From the NCBI GenBank assembly GCA_000722615.1, contig JOKI01000013.1, positions 1 to 64,000 of the forward strand: a stretch of 64,000 nt of DNA, in the 5' to 3' direction. A program made the position numbers and the translations under genes. The notes under the pieces are model-generated. The model saw nothing but the letters and a program-made list of their open reading frames with translations. It had not been told where the DNA came from and made no database searches. Source of the DNA: Pseudorhizobium pelagicum (GTDB lineage Bacteria > Pseudomonadota > Alphaproteobacteria > Rhizobiales > Rhizobiaceae). Position 1 is the first letter of the stretch. The number at the start of each line of letters is the position of its first letter. Below, piece by piece: positions 44,001-52,517 of the stretch.

Positions 44001-45023
44001 ATGCTGAAGACATTCCTCTCCACCGTCGCTCTCGGCCTTTGCCTGAACAGCGCGGCGCTTGCAGACACCGCCATCAAGTTCACGCTGGGCTGGAAGACGC
44101 AAGGATCGGACGCCGCCTTCCTGCTGGCCAAGGAGGCCGGCTACTTCGAGGCCGAAGGTCTCGACGTCACCATCGACCAGGGCGAAGGTTCGGCGGCCAC
44201 CGTCACCCGCATCATGTCGGGCACCTATGATGCAGGCTTCGGCGACATCAACGCCATCATCCAGAATGCTGCGACCCGCCCGGATGAAGCCCCGGTCATG
44301 GTCTACCAGCTCTGGAACAAGCCACCCTTCGCGATCGTCAGCAAGAAGGAGACCAACATCACCAAGCCTGCCGACCTCGTCGGCAAGACGCTCGGCGGTG
44401 CGCAGGGAACGCCCACGACCCGCCTGGTGACCGTCCTTGCCACCCTCAACGACGTCGACATGGCCCAGGTCAAGATCGACAACATGGGTCCCAACCTGCA
44501 GGAACCGATGCTGATCAAGGGCGACATCGACGGCGCGCTGGTGTTCAACATCACCAGCTGGTTCAACCTGATCAACAACCGCCAGGATCCGGCAAAGGAT
44601 TACAACTGGCTGCTGTTCGGTGATCACGGCCTCGACCTCTATTCGAACGGCCTGATGGTGTCGCAGAAGCTGATCGCCGAGAACCCGCAGGCCGTCGCCG
44701 GCCTGGTGCGCGCCGTCAACAAGGCGGCGATCGAAATCGGTCTGGACACCGAAAAGGGAATGGATTCCGTCGTCGCCTTCGATAATCTCGTGAAGCGGGA
44801 CCTCGAGCACGATCGCCTGAAATTCTCCTACGAAAACCTGATCGTCTCCCCGGAAGTCGAAAAGCTCGGCCTCGGCGATCTCGACGACAGCCGCCTTGCC
44901 CGCTCCATCGATATCGTGGCCGAAGGCTATCAGCTGCCATCCAAGCCGACGGCGGAGCAGATCTTCGACCGCCAGTTCCTGCCGCCGATCGAAGAGCGCA
45001 AGCTCACCTACACGGCGAACTGA
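44001..45023 (+). CDS. NMT1/THI5-like ABC binding protein
   Basis: 340 aa with a cleavable signal (MLKTFLSTVALGLCLNSAALA, then DTAIKFTLGWKTQGSDA). Family features: AKEAGYFEAEGLDVTIDQGEGSAATV, TYDAGFGDINAIIQNA, DLVGKTLGGAQGTPTTRLV and FDNLVKRDLEHDRL. The group binds planar N-heterocycles (such as HMP, riboflavin or pyrimidines) or sulfonates; the partner enzymes here suggest an N-acylated or glutamylated heterocycle. GGAG precedes the ATG. A stem-loop follows the stop codon. Confidence 0.88.
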   Translation: MLKTFLSTVALGLCLNSAALADTAIKFTLGWKTQGSDAAFLLAKEAGYFEAEGLDVTIDQGEGSAATVTRIMSGTYDAGFGDINAIIQNAATRPDEAPVMVYQLWNKPPFAIVSKKETNITKPADLVGKTLGGAQGTPTTRLVTVLATLNDVDMAQVKIDNMGPNLQEPMLIKGDIDGALVFNITSWFNLINNRQDPAKDYNWLLFGDHGLDLYSNGLMVSQKLIAENPQAVAGLVRAVNKAAIEIGLDTEKGMDSVVAFDNLVKRDLEHDRLKFSYENLIVSPEVEKLGLGDLDDSRLARSIDIVAEGYQLPSKPTAEQIFDRQFLPPIEERKLTYTAN

Positions 45024-45035
45024 TCTCCTGACCTC

Positions 45036-45058
45036 GCCGGCGGCATCCTGCCGCCGGC
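45036..45058 (+). other. Intercistronic stem-loop after the NMT1-like gene
   Basis: GCCGGCGGCA-TCC-TGCCGCCGGC: perfect 10-bp stem, 3-base loop, 13 bp after the stop codon. No U tract. Likely stabilises the binding-protein part of the message. Confidence 0.6.
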
Positions 45059-45081
45059 CCCAACTCGAACGAGCACGCCAC

Positions 45082-46686
45082 ATGCAGTCAGTCGGCCCTC
45101 ACCCATCGGGATCAGGCATGGTCGTCAGCCCCCACCCGCTGGCAACCGAAGCCGGCAGAGCCGTGCTGACGCGCGGCGGCAATGCCATCGAAGCGGCTGT
45201 CGCCGTCGCCGCGACACTGGCGGTGGTCATGCCCCATTTCTGCGGCCTGGGCGGCGATGCCGTCTGGCTTGTCTGCGACCGGGAGGGACGGCAGCGTTGC
45301 TTTCTGGGCATCGGCCAGGCTGCCGCTGGGGTCACTGCCCCGAGCGGAGCCATCCCCACCCGCGGCCCGTCCTCCATGCTGACCTCCGCCTGCGCCGTCG
45401 ACAGCTGGGGTCATGCGCTCGCCTTCAGCGCAGCGAACTGGGCCGGCCGCGAAAGCTTCGCGGACCTGCTGTCGCCTGCCATCGAACTGGCGAATGCCGG
45501 CTATGTCCCAAGCGGATCCCAGGATTTCTGGCTGGACTTTCGGGCGCAAGAGCATCCCGCATGGCCAGGATTTGCCGAGATCTTCAACCATCGCAGCGAC
45601 GCGGGCCTGCTGCGCCAGCCGGAGCTGGCCGCAAGCCTCCGGTGCTTGGCGAAAGACGGATACCGCAGCTTCTACGACGGCCCGCTGTCTGAAGTGATCG
45701 CCGACGGTCTCGCGAAAGCAGGCTCGCCGCTCAATGCCGCGGATCTCGCCGCCACCCGCACGCGCGAGGTCGATCCGCTGGCGCTCGACTACCGCGGCAC
45801 GCTGCTGCTGGCGCCACCGCCTCCGACGCAGGGCTGCGCGACGCTCGCCATCATGGGCATTCTCGCCCGCTTCGATCTTGGAGAGACCGACCCGACGAGT
45901 TCCGCCCGCATGCACCTGCTGGTGGAGGCGACGAAACAGGCATTTTTGAACCGGCCATCGATTGGCGATCCGGATTTCGATACCGGAAAAAATGACCCGG
46001 CCGCAGCCATGCTCGACGCCGACAGCCTCGACGCCGCCGCGCGCGACATCGATCCCGCATCCGCCATGCTCTGGCCTCATCCGGGCAACACCGCAGACAC
46101 CGTCTTCTTTGCCGTCGCCGACCCTGCGGGGCGTTGCGTCAGCGTCCTGCAGAGCACCTATTTCGACTGGGGCAGTGGCGTCACCGTTCCCGGAACGGGC
46201 ATCCTCTGGCAAAACCGCGGCGCGGCTTTTTCGACTGAACCCGGTCACCCCAACTGCCTCGCGCCCGGCAAGCGTCCCTTCTACACCCTCAACCCGGGCA
46301 TCGCGATCCGCGACGGCGCACCCTGTCTCCTCTACGGCACGCAGGGCGCCGACGGGCAGCCGCAGACGCTGTCCGTGCTGCTGACCAGCCTGCTCGACGA
46401 TGGCATGACGCCCGAGCAGGCGCTGGTCCAGCCGCGTTTCCTGCTGGGACGCACCTTCTCCGACAGCCGCGACAGCCTGAAGCTCGAAGGCTCGCTCGGT
46501 GCCGAGACGGCCGATGCGCTGTCGGCGCTCGGTCACGAGGTCGCCGTGCTGCCCGCCCTCTCCCCGATCTTCGGCCAGGCCGGCGTCATCCGCCTTTCGA
46601 CCGATGGCACTGTGGAAGGCGCCCATGATCCCCGCGGCGAAGGCTGCGCAGCCTTTGTCACCGGAACACCCGGGCAGCGCCCATGA
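45082..46686 (+). CDS. Gamma-glutamyltransferase-like Ntn hydrolase
   Basis: 534 aa, GGT/cephalosporin acylase family, closer to YwrD-type than to GgtA. Large-subunit marks: MVVSPHPLATEAGRAVLTRGGNAIEAAVAVAATLAVV and HFCGLGGDAVWLV. Autocleavage site candidate GNTADTVFFAVAD, with the Thr before VFFAVAD as the nucleophile by comparison with TTHFSVVD of E. coli. Small-subunit marks: LNPGIAIRDGAPCLLYGTQGADGQPQ. No signal peptide, so it should act inside the cell on imported substrate, possibly removing a glutamyl or acyl group. The stop overlaps the next ATG (ATGA). Start ribosome site is weak. Confidence 0.85.
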   Translation: MQSVGPHPSGSGMVVSPHPLATEAGRAVLTRGGNAIEAAVAVAATLAVVMPHFCGLGGDAVWLVCDREGRQRCFLGIGQAAAGVTAPSGAIPTRGPSSMLTSACAVDSWGHALAFSAANWAGRESFADLLSPAIELANAGYVPSGSQDFWLDFRAQEHPAWPGFAEIFNHRSDAGLLRQPELAASLRCLAKDGYRSFYDGPLSEVIADGLAKAGSPLNAADLAATRTREVDPLALDYRGTLLLAPPPPTQGCATLAIMGILARFDLGETDPTSSARMHLLVEATKQAFLNRPSIGDPDFDTGKNDPAAAMLDADSLDAAARDIDPASAMLWPHPGNTADTVFFAVADPAGRCVSVLQSTYFDWGSGVTVPGTGILWQNRGAAFSTEPGHPNCLAPGKRPFYTLNPGIAIRDGAPCLLYGTQGADGQPQTLSVLLTSLLDDGMTPEQALVQPRFLLGRTFSDSRDSLKLEGSLGAETADALSALGHEVAVLPALSPIFGQAGVIRLSTDGTVEGAHDPRGEGCAAFVTGTPGQRP

Positions 46687-48134
46687 GCTTTTCCGGAGAG
46701 CTCTACGCCAGCCACACGATCGGCGAGCCGCAGGGCCCGCAGGATAACCGCCGCATCCGCTGGCAGCACGGCGTCATCACGGCCGTGGAAGACGCCGGCA
46801 CGGCACCGGCAGGGACCCGGCGGACCCTGGTGATGCCGGCGCTGGCCAATGCGCATGATCATGCCCGGCCACTGCCGATGTCATCCTTCGGCACCGCCTT
46901 CCTGCCCCTGGAGGCATGGCTGCCGCGCACGATCCTTGCCACACCGCCGGATGCTTACAAAGCCGCCGTGGCGCCGCTCGCGCGTGCCGCCCTGTCCGGC
47001 TGCGGCGCGGTCATGGTTCATTACACGCGGCCCAGCGGCAAGCTCGATCCCATCGACGAAGCCCGAGAGGTGGCGCGGGCGGCACGGGACGTCGGGCTGC
47101 GGATTGCCTTTGCACCAGCCATCCGGGACCGCAACCCGCTCGTCTACGGCGACGAAACCGCCTTGCTCGGCAAGCTGCCGGCGGATATCGCGGCCCTGCT
47201 GCGGGACACCTATTGTCGGCCACCGCTCTCTCCCGCGCGCCTGATCGAGACGACGGAACAGATCGCCGAAGCCATCCAAGGACCGATGGTCGACGTGCAG
47301 TTCGGACCGGCCGGGGTGCAATGGTGTTCCGACGAACTGCTGCGGGCGATTGCCCGCCGCTCTGCCGAAACCGGCCGCAGGGTCCACATGCATCTCCTCG
47401 AGACGCCCTATCAGAGGCGGTGGGCGGATCTGACGTTCCCACAAGGGATCGTCACCTACCTGAAGGAGATCGGCCTGCTGTCGCCGCGGCTGACGCTGGC
47501 GCACTGCGTCCATGCCCGCCCGCACGAGCTGGACATGATCGCGGCGGCAGGCTGCCGCATCGTCACGAACTCCGGATCCAATCTCCACCTTCGTTCCGGG
47601 CTGGGACCCATCGCCGACGCCTGGCAGCGCGGCTGCAGCCTCGCCGTCGGCGTCGATGGCCAGGCCTTCGACGAGGACGACGACATGATCCGCGAGATCC
47701 GCCTCGCCAACGCTTTGCACGGCGGCAAGGGGTTCGCGCAGGCCTGGTCGCGGCCGGAGTTTCTCCTGCAGAGCACCGCCCATGGTCGACAGGCGATCGG
47801 CATGCCAGGCACCGGAAAGATTGCCGTCGGAGAACCGGCGGACTTCCTCCAGCTCGACTACGACCGCCTCGATCTAGACAGGATCATCGCGGTGGAGCCC
47901 GTCGACCTGTTCTTTGCGCGCGCAACCGCACAGCATGTGCTGCAGGTGATCGTCGCGGGGAAGACCATCGTCACGCACGGCAACCTGCCCGGCGTCGACC
48001 TCCAGGCCGCAGAAAACCAGCTGCGCAGCAGCTACCGCCAGTCGATGCAGGATCACGCCGCCCTGACCCGGGATTGGCCCCGGATCGAGGCCGCACTCGC
48101 GGAATGGAACGCGGCCTTCATCGGCTGCTGCTAG
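46683..48134 (+). CDS. Amidohydrolase, TRZ/ATZ or SAH-deaminase-like group
   Basis: 483-aa metal-dependent TIM-barrel hydrolase. Metal-site motifs: ALANAHDHARPL (HxH), HMHLLETPYQ, LAHCVHARPHE and AVGVDGQAFDEDDDM, with the conserved Asp; C-terminal composite beta region ends IGMPGTGKIAVGEPADFL. Distinct from the other amidohydrolase at 39694 and not closely similar to it by eye. Likely deaminates or hydrolyses an N-heterocycle or cyclic amide. ATGA overlap with the GGT-like gene indicates coupled translation. Last gene of the operon. Confidence 0.82.
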   Translation: MSFSGELYASHTIGEPQGPQDNRRIRWQHGVITAVEDAGTAPAGTRRTLVMPALANAHDHARPLPMSSFGTAFLPLEAWLPRTILATPPDAYKAAVAPLARAALSGCGAVMVHYTRPSGKLDPIDEAREVARAARDVGLRIAFAPAIRDRNPLVYGDETALLGKLPADIAALLRDTYCRPPLSPARLIETTEQIAEAIQGPMVDVQFGPAGVQWCSDELLRAIARRSAETGRRVHMHLLETPYQRRWADLTFPQGIVTYLKEIGLLSPRLTLAHCVHARPHELDMIAAAGCRIVTNSGSNLHLRSGLGPIADAWQRGCSLAVGVDGQAFDEDDDMIREIRLANALHGGKGFAQAWSRPEFLLQSTAHGRQAIGMPGTGKIAVGEPADFLQLDYDRLDLDRIIAVEPVDLFFARATAQHVLQVIVAGKTIVTHGNLPGVDLQAAENQLRSSYRQSMQDHAALTRDWPRIEAALAEWNAAFIGCC

Positions 48135-48436
48135 TTCGCGCAGCCGCGTCAGACGGCATGTCGCCTTTGCGATGCCGCAAAGACCTGAAAACCTGACAGT
48201 CTGTTGGAAAACCCCAGAATTCACCTCTAATGAGAAATCGAAATGGGCCATTCCGTTTCGGAATAGAATCCGACTTGCCTCGCCGGCAGGCACCGGGGAA
48301 CAAGGCTTCCATGGGATGATGTCACTCGGACGGCGGCGGACCGCCCCTTGACCGTTACGCTCGCGGACAGCGGGTCCAGAAGCACCGGAATTGAGCCTAC
48401 ATGAAGCTTGGAAGCCGTCGGGAAAAGGCTTTTCGC
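48135..48436. other. Gene-free stretch before the tRNA
   Basis: About 300 bp after the amidohydrolase stop. I find no convincing gene, terminator or promoter; a 64-codon minus frame here has no ribosome site. Confidence 0.5.
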
Positions 48437-48513
48437 TGGTCGGAGTGGCAGGATTTGAACCTGCGACCCCGTCGTCCCGAACGACGTGCGCTACCAGGCT
48501 GCGCTACACTCCG
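48437..48513 (-). tRNA. tRNA-Pro (anticodon CGG)
   Basis: 77 nt, CCA encoded (TGGT on the plus strand at 48437-48440). Acceptor CGGAGTG/CACTCCG, T-loop GGTTCAAATCC, D-arm AGCGCAGCCTGGTAGCGCA, anticodon loop TTCGGGA between GTCGT and ACGAC. The T-loop and acceptor pairings are intact. Reads CCG codons. Confidence 0.97.
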
Positions 48514-48734
48514 TGACCAGCGGCGCCTCTATAGACCAGCCGTTCGGCTTCGGCAAGCGGTCGAAATGAAATTCCCGGCAGTGTTTTATGGTCTGGCGTC
48601 GCGCCCGACGTGACAAAAATGTGGCGGTTGCGAAATTTTGCGCGGAGGGTGGACGAGCGGTCGTGACGGCTTCCGGAAATCTGCTAGGGCAGCCGCAGAC
48701 GCCGCCGGCGCCACCAACCAAGGGTTTGAGGGTC

Positions 48735-49091
48735 ATGAGCCTCCGCATCATCGCATCGACTGCCGTTTTCGCCATTGCATTGTCTGCCTGCACCACCACG
48801 AGCGCGCCCGCCACTCCGATCGAGGCCCGCTGGGTCGGTCAGTCCGCCGGGAAGTATTTCGCCGCCTACGGCCCGCCGATCAGCGACACCCCTGTCGGCG
48901 CCACGACCCTCTACAACTGGCGCGGCGGCTACAACCGCATCAAGCTGGCAAACGGGCGGACAGCAAACGTCAGCTGCGCCGCCCAGCTGACGGTCGATGC
49001 CGACTATACGATCCGCGACATCCGCATCACTGCCGACCGCCAGGGCGCCACTGGCCCGAGCTATTGCGAGGAACTGTTGACGGCGGAGTAG
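48735..49091 (+). CDS. Hypothetical outer-membrane-type lipoprotein
   Basis: 118 aa with a lipoprotein signal: MSLRIIASTAVFAIALSAC and lipobox LSAC (Cys19), so the mature form is lipid-anchored. The remainder is a small domain, ARWVGQSAGKYFAAYGPPISDTPVGATTLYNWRGGYN, later SCAAQLTVDADYTIRDIRIT, with two cysteines (SCAAQ, SYCEE) that may bond. No known function. GAGG precedes the ATG at 48735. A strong terminator follows. Confidence 0.75.
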   Translation: MSLRIIASTAVFAIALSACTTTSAPATPIEARWVGQSAGKYFAAYGPPISDTPVGATTLYNWRGGYNRIKLANGRTANVSCAAQLTVDADYTIRDIRITADRQGATGPSYCEELLTAE

Positions 49092-49117
49092 GCCGGCACC
49101 CGAATTCCACGCTTCAG

Positions 49118-49146
49118 GCCCGCCCTCACCGGCGGGCTTCTTTTTT
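49118..49146 (+). terminator. Intrinsic terminator after the lipoprotein gene
   Basis: GCCCGCC, 6-base loop, GGCGGGC, then TTCTTTTTT. Textbook form. Confidence 0.85.
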
Positions 49147-49209
49147 GCCGCCAGGGCGCTAGCTTTTGCATCTTGAACAGGCCGAGGACGAAGCGAGGAT
49201 GCCCCTGCG

Positions 49210-50184
49210 ATGAAACGCTCAGCGATCTGCCTCGCCATCCTCCTCGCCGCAGCCGTTCCCGGCGTCTCGGCCATGGAGGCGTCATCGGAGCCTGCGGCTG
49301 GTTCCGACGCAGATTCCAGCACGGGCTCCGACGCCGGTCCGGATGCAGAGGGCGATGGCTGCCTCTCCTCCTGGACCGAAGCCGGTGCCGGGCAGGCGCT
49401 CTGCATCCGCAAGGAAAGCTTCAACCGCGACCTTTGCGAAGGCATCGCCTATTTCGCCGAGGCGCGTCAGGTGCCGGCAGATTTCCTGGCGCGGCTGATC
49501 TGGCGCGAAAGCCTGTTCCGGCCCGATGCCGTCAGCCCCAAGGGCGCGGAAGGCATCGCGCAGTTCATGCCCGGAACGGCCAGGCTGCGCGGGCTTGAGA
49601 ACAGTTTCGACATTCTCCCGGCGCTGCAGGCTTCCGCCACCTATCTTGCGGAGCTCAACGACCGTTTCGGCGGCTACGGGCTGGCTGCCGCAGCCTATAA
49701 TGCCGGGGAAGCCCGGCTGCGGGCCTATCTTGCCGGCGGCACCCTTCCCTATGAGACGCGCGCCTATGTGCTGGCGATCACCGGTGCTTCGGTCGAGCAA
49801 TGGTCAGCCGAACCACCGGAGCAGGCAGCGGCGCCGCTCGACGGCGACACGCCCTTTGTAGAGAGCTGCGTGGCGCTGGCCGACAGCCGGCGGCTGTCGC
49901 CCGGAACGCTGATTGGCGAAGGAGCATGGGCGCCCTGGGGCGTGCAGCTTGCCGCGCACCTCAACCCGGAGGTGGCGCGCCGGCTGTTTGCGCGGGCGAT
50001 CGGCAGGCTGCCTGCGCCGCTGAGCGAAGAGCTGCCGATCATCGTGCGCCAGACGGGCGGCAACTTCGGCTACCGCCCCCGCTACGCCGCCCGGATCGGC
50101 CGCGACAGCCGGGCGGAGGCACAGGCGCTCTGTGCGCGGATCAAGGATGCGGGCGGCAGCTGCACGGTGCTGCGCAACCAGTGA
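49210..50184 (+). CDS. Lytic murein transglycosylase, SLT domain, secreted
   Basis: 324 aa. Signal peptide (MKRSAICLAILLAAAVPGVSA), an acidic serine/glycine linker (residues about 25-50), then a lysozyme-like SLT domain: catalytic Glu in LIWRESLFRPDAVSPKGAEGIAQFMPGTA (from about residue 95) and GGYGLAAAAYNAGEARLRAYLAGG. The C-terminal 75 residues, PIIVRQTGGNFGYRPRYAARIGRDSRAEAQALCARI, look like an SPOR-type peptidoglycan-binding end. Cleaves the glycan strands between MurNAc and GlcNAc. Periplasmic; standalone gene. Confidence 0.85.
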   Translation: MKRSAICLAILLAAAVPGVSAMEASSEPAAGSDADSSTGSDAGPDAEGDGCLSSWTEAGAGQALCIRKESFNRDLCEGIAYFAEARQVPADFLARLIWRESLFRPDAVSPKGAEGIAQFMPGTARLRGLENSFDILPALQASATYLAELNDRFGGYGLAAAAYNAGEARLRAYLAGGTLPYETRAYVLAITGASVEQWSAEPPEQAAAPLDGDTPFVESCVALADSRRLSPGTLIGEGAWAPWGVQLAAHLNPEVARRLFARAIGRLPAPLSEELPIIVRQTGGNFGYRPRYAARIGRDSRAEAQALCARIKDAGGSCTVLRNQ

Positions 50185-50202
50185 CCGGAGACGGTCGGAC
50201 CT

Positions 50203-51267
50203 TCACACCTCGACGATCTGGCGCTCTTCCTTCTCAAGGTAGTCGTCGACATAGAGGTCGGAGATCAGCTGCATGAAGAGCGCCGTCATCGGCGTTGCAA
50301 GCGCCAGCCCGATGAGGCCGAACAGCGAGCCGAAGATGAGCTGCGTGGAAATCACCAGGACGGGCGGCAGGGAGACCTTCTCCTGCTGCACGATGGGCGT
50401 CACCACATAGCTCTCCAGCGCCTGAACCGCGAGATAGACGCCGAGAACCAGCAGCACGGAATGAAACCCCTCCGGGACGGCCAGCAGCACGCCGGGCGTG
50501 GCGGCGAGCACCGGGCCGACGTTCGGGATGAAGGCGAGCAGGCCGGCGATCAGCCCCAGCAGAAGCGCCAGCGGAATGCCGATGAACCAGAGGCCGAGAC
50601 CGGTCAGAACGCCGACCACGGTCATCGAGATCAGCTGCGCCGTCAGCCAGCTCTGCAGCGTCTTGACGGAATTGTCGAGCACCCGCTCCGCCTTGCCCCG
50701 CGCCGATGGCGCAATGAGCTTGAGAAGGCCGTTGCGATAGGTGGCGGGATCGAAGGCGCCATAGAGCGCGATGAAGAGGACGATGACGGTATTGCCGAGA
50801 TAGCCGAAGGCGGAACTGACCGCCTGGGTTGCCGCACCGCCGGTGCCGGACGGCCAGAGGCCACCCTCGTTGAGGCGTTCGATCAACTGCCGGCCCCAGG
50901 CATATTCCTCAAGGCCGCTGCGGAGGTTGCGGACTGCGTTCGGAACCTGTTCCCAGAGCTGCTCCGCCTGGTTGGAAATGGCCGGAGACAGATAGAACCC
51001 GCCCCCAACGATGACGGCAAGCAGCCCAACCAGGAAAATGGCAACGCCCCAGCCCGGGGCGATGGAGAGCGTTCTGGCGATATAGACGCCGCTCGTCCTG
51101 AAGAGGATGGCCAGCAGACCGCCTGCAAAAATCAGCAGCAGCGTGCCCGGCATCATCACCAGCATCAGCAGCAGCAGGCCAAACACCAGACAGACCGAGA
51201 CCGGACGCGGCGCAAGCCTCACTCGCCATTTGTCTCTCTTCGTCGCTTCCGCTTCAGATCCGATCAT
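50203..51267 (-). CDS. AI-2E family transporter (PerM/UPF0118)
   Basis: 354 aa, about eight membrane helices. Family marks: VCLVFGLLLLMLVMMPGTLLLI, ISNQAEQLWEQVPNAVRNLRSGLEEYAWG, GLLAFIPNVGPVLAATPGVLLAV and ALESYVVTPIVQQEKVSLPPVLVISTQL. Family members export small solutes; AI-2 export is documented for one E. coli member and should not be assumed here. Start at ATG 51267 preceded by GAAGGG; upstream in-frame ATG at 51348 would add 27 residues. Single gene. Confidence 0.85.
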   Translation of the reverse strand: MIGSEAEATKRDKWRVRLAPRPVSVCLVFGLLLLMLVMMPGTLLLIFAGGLLAILFRTSGVYIARTLSIAPGWGVAIFLVGLLAVIVGGGFYLSPAISNQAEQLWEQVPNAVRNLRSGLEEYAWGRQLIERLNEGGLWPSGTGGAATQAVSSAFGYLGNTVIVLFIALYGAFDPATYRNGLLKLIAPSARGKAERVLDNSVKTLQSWLTAQLISMTVVGVLTGLGLWFIGIPLALLLGLIAGLLAFIPNVGPVLAATPGVLLAVPEGFHSVLLVLGVYLAVQALESYVVTPIVQQEKVSLPPVLVISTQLIFGSLFGLIGLALATPMTALFMQLISDLYVDDYLEKEERQIVEV

Positions 51268-51481
51268 CGCGCTGCATGCCCTTCTTCGTTCATGGCGAGA
51301 GAGGCCGATATAGGCCGCGGCGGACGATCCGACAGAGGCACCGACCATGATTTGGCTGCGGGGCCGTGCCCGCAGTGATGGAACCGGCTAGGCCCGATAT
51401 GTGTTCCCTTGGCGAAGGGCGTCTCAGTCTACCGCGGACGCTGAAACCAAACCCGCCGCGAAGCGGCCCAAGGAGATCCTC

Positions 51482-51568
51482 ATGCTCAAGTTCATCGGCG
51501 GCACGATCGGTGCCATTTTCCTCATCGGCCTGATCGTCGTCGTCCTGCTGCTGATGCTAATTTTCTAG
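51482..51568 (+). CDS. Single-helix membrane microprotein (28 aa)
   Basis: MLKFIGGTIGAIFLIGLIVV... ending LLMLIF; one positive residue at the N-terminus, then an uninterrupted hydrophobic helix. AAGGAG lies 5 bp before the ATG. Upstream (51380-51405) GGAAC-N17-TGTT is one base off the EcfG stress-promoter consensus. A terminator follows at 51601. No family recognised. Confidence 0.5.
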   Translation: MLKFIGGTIGAIFLIGLIVVVLLLMLIF

Positions 51569-51600
51569 CAACGCGCGGGAAACGCCTTCAGCGTTTCATT

Positions 51601-51634
51601 CAACAGGCCCCACGGATCACCGCGGGGCCTGTTG
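51601..51634. terminator. Bidirectional terminator-like stem
   Basis: CAACAGGCCCC, 12-base loop, GGGGCCTGTTG: perfect 11-bp stem between the microprotein gene and the convergent phosphodiesterase gene. Confidence 0.7.
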
Positions 51635-51638
51635 CACA

Positions 51639-52439
51639 TTACGGACCTTCGCAGATCGGCGCACGTTCGATCTGGACCTGGCCGACCTCTGCGCCATAGG
51701 TGCGCAGACCCTGGTCGTCGAGAAGCACGATGCGATAGCAGGGATTGCCGCTCGTCCACCACGGATCCAGCGCTTCGAGGTCGGTGATGAACCGGTGCGA
51801 GCAGGCCTGGCCGGAGCTGTAGGCGATGCCCTCGGCGCTGGTGCCTGCGAGCGGCACGTGGATATGGCCAAACAGGATATGGCGCACCCCGGCCGGATGG
51901 GCGGAGAGGCGCCGCATGACCGCGCCCTCGTCGTGCATGCCGATCCTGTTGAAATGCGCGATCCCGGCATCCATCGGCGGATGGTGGATGAAGACCGTGA
52001 CCGGCAGATCACCGGCTTCGGAGAGCGCCCGGTCGAGCCAGGCCAGACGCGGCTCGTCGTAGATCCCGCCGATCACCCCTTCCTCATGGCTGTCGAGAAA
52101 CAGCAGGCGGCCGAATTCCGTGTCCATGACGGACTGGATGTGGCCGTTGTCGTCGCGCGGCTGCTCCGGGAAGGCTGCGACGAATGCGGGCCGCATGTCG
52201 TGGTTGCCAAGCATCAGGCGGATCTCGAAGGGCACCGGCGCGAGGATGTCGCGCAGCAGTTCGTAGGCCTCCGGGTCGCCGTAGTTGCAGAGGTCGCCGG
52301 TCATCACCAGCAGGTCGGCGTCCGAATGCTTTTCGATGATGTCGGCCACCGCGGCGCGCAGCTGCTTTTCCGGGTCGACGCCGTTGACCACCACGCCCGA
52401 GGGCATCAGGTGGGTATCGGTCACTTGAATGATCTTCAT
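51639..52439 (-). CDS. GpdQ/CpdA-type metallophosphodiesterase
   Basis: 266 aa, calcineurin-like metallophosphoesterase. Metal ligands fall at nearly the same residues as in Enterobacter GpdQ: Asp8 and His10 (VTDTH), Asp49 (MTGDL), Asn79 and His80 (LGNHD), His152/153 (FIHHPP), His192 and His194 (FGHIHVP). GpdQ cleaves glycerophosphodiesters; related CpdA cleaves cAMP. The position after the Ugp-type operon favours glycerophosphodiesters. No signal peptide, so cytoplasmic. A strong terminator stands between it and the binding-protein gene, so it may need its own promoter or read-through. Confidence 0.83.
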   Translation of the reverse strand: MKIIQVTDTHLMPSGVVVNGVDPEKQLRAAVADIIEKHSDADLLVMTGDLCNYGDPEAYELLRDILAPVPFEIRLMLGNHDMRPAFVAAFPEQPRDDNGHIQSVMDTEFGRLLFLDSHEEGVIGGIYDEPRLAWLDRALSEAGDLPVTVFIHHPPMDAGIAHFNRIGMHDEGAVMRRLSAHPAGVRHILFGHIHVPLAGTSAEGIAYSSGQACSHRFITDLEALDPWWTSGNPCYRIVLLDDQGLRTYGAEVGQVQIERAPICEGP

Positions 52440-52455
52440 GGTCGTTCTCTTTCGA

Positions 52456-52492
52456 AAAAAAGGAGGCTGCGGAGATGGTGATCTCCGCAGCC
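52456..52492 (-). terminator. Strong intrinsic terminator after the Ugp-type binding-protein gene
   Basis: GGCTGCGGAGAT, 4-base loop, ATCTCCGCAGCC: perfect 12-bp stem (52465-52492). On the minus strand it is followed by TCCTTTTTTTCG, a seven-U tract. Lies between the binding-protein gene and the phosphodiesterase gene of the same run. Confidence 0.85.
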
Positions 52493-52517
52493 CTGTCGCG
52501 ATCCTGCTGCAGCAGGC

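Noticed and set aside
48401..48613. 70-codon plus-strand frame over the tRNA-Pro gene
   Set aside because: It reads through the reverse complement of the tRNA (WSEWQDLNLRPRR pattern), a common spurious gene call.
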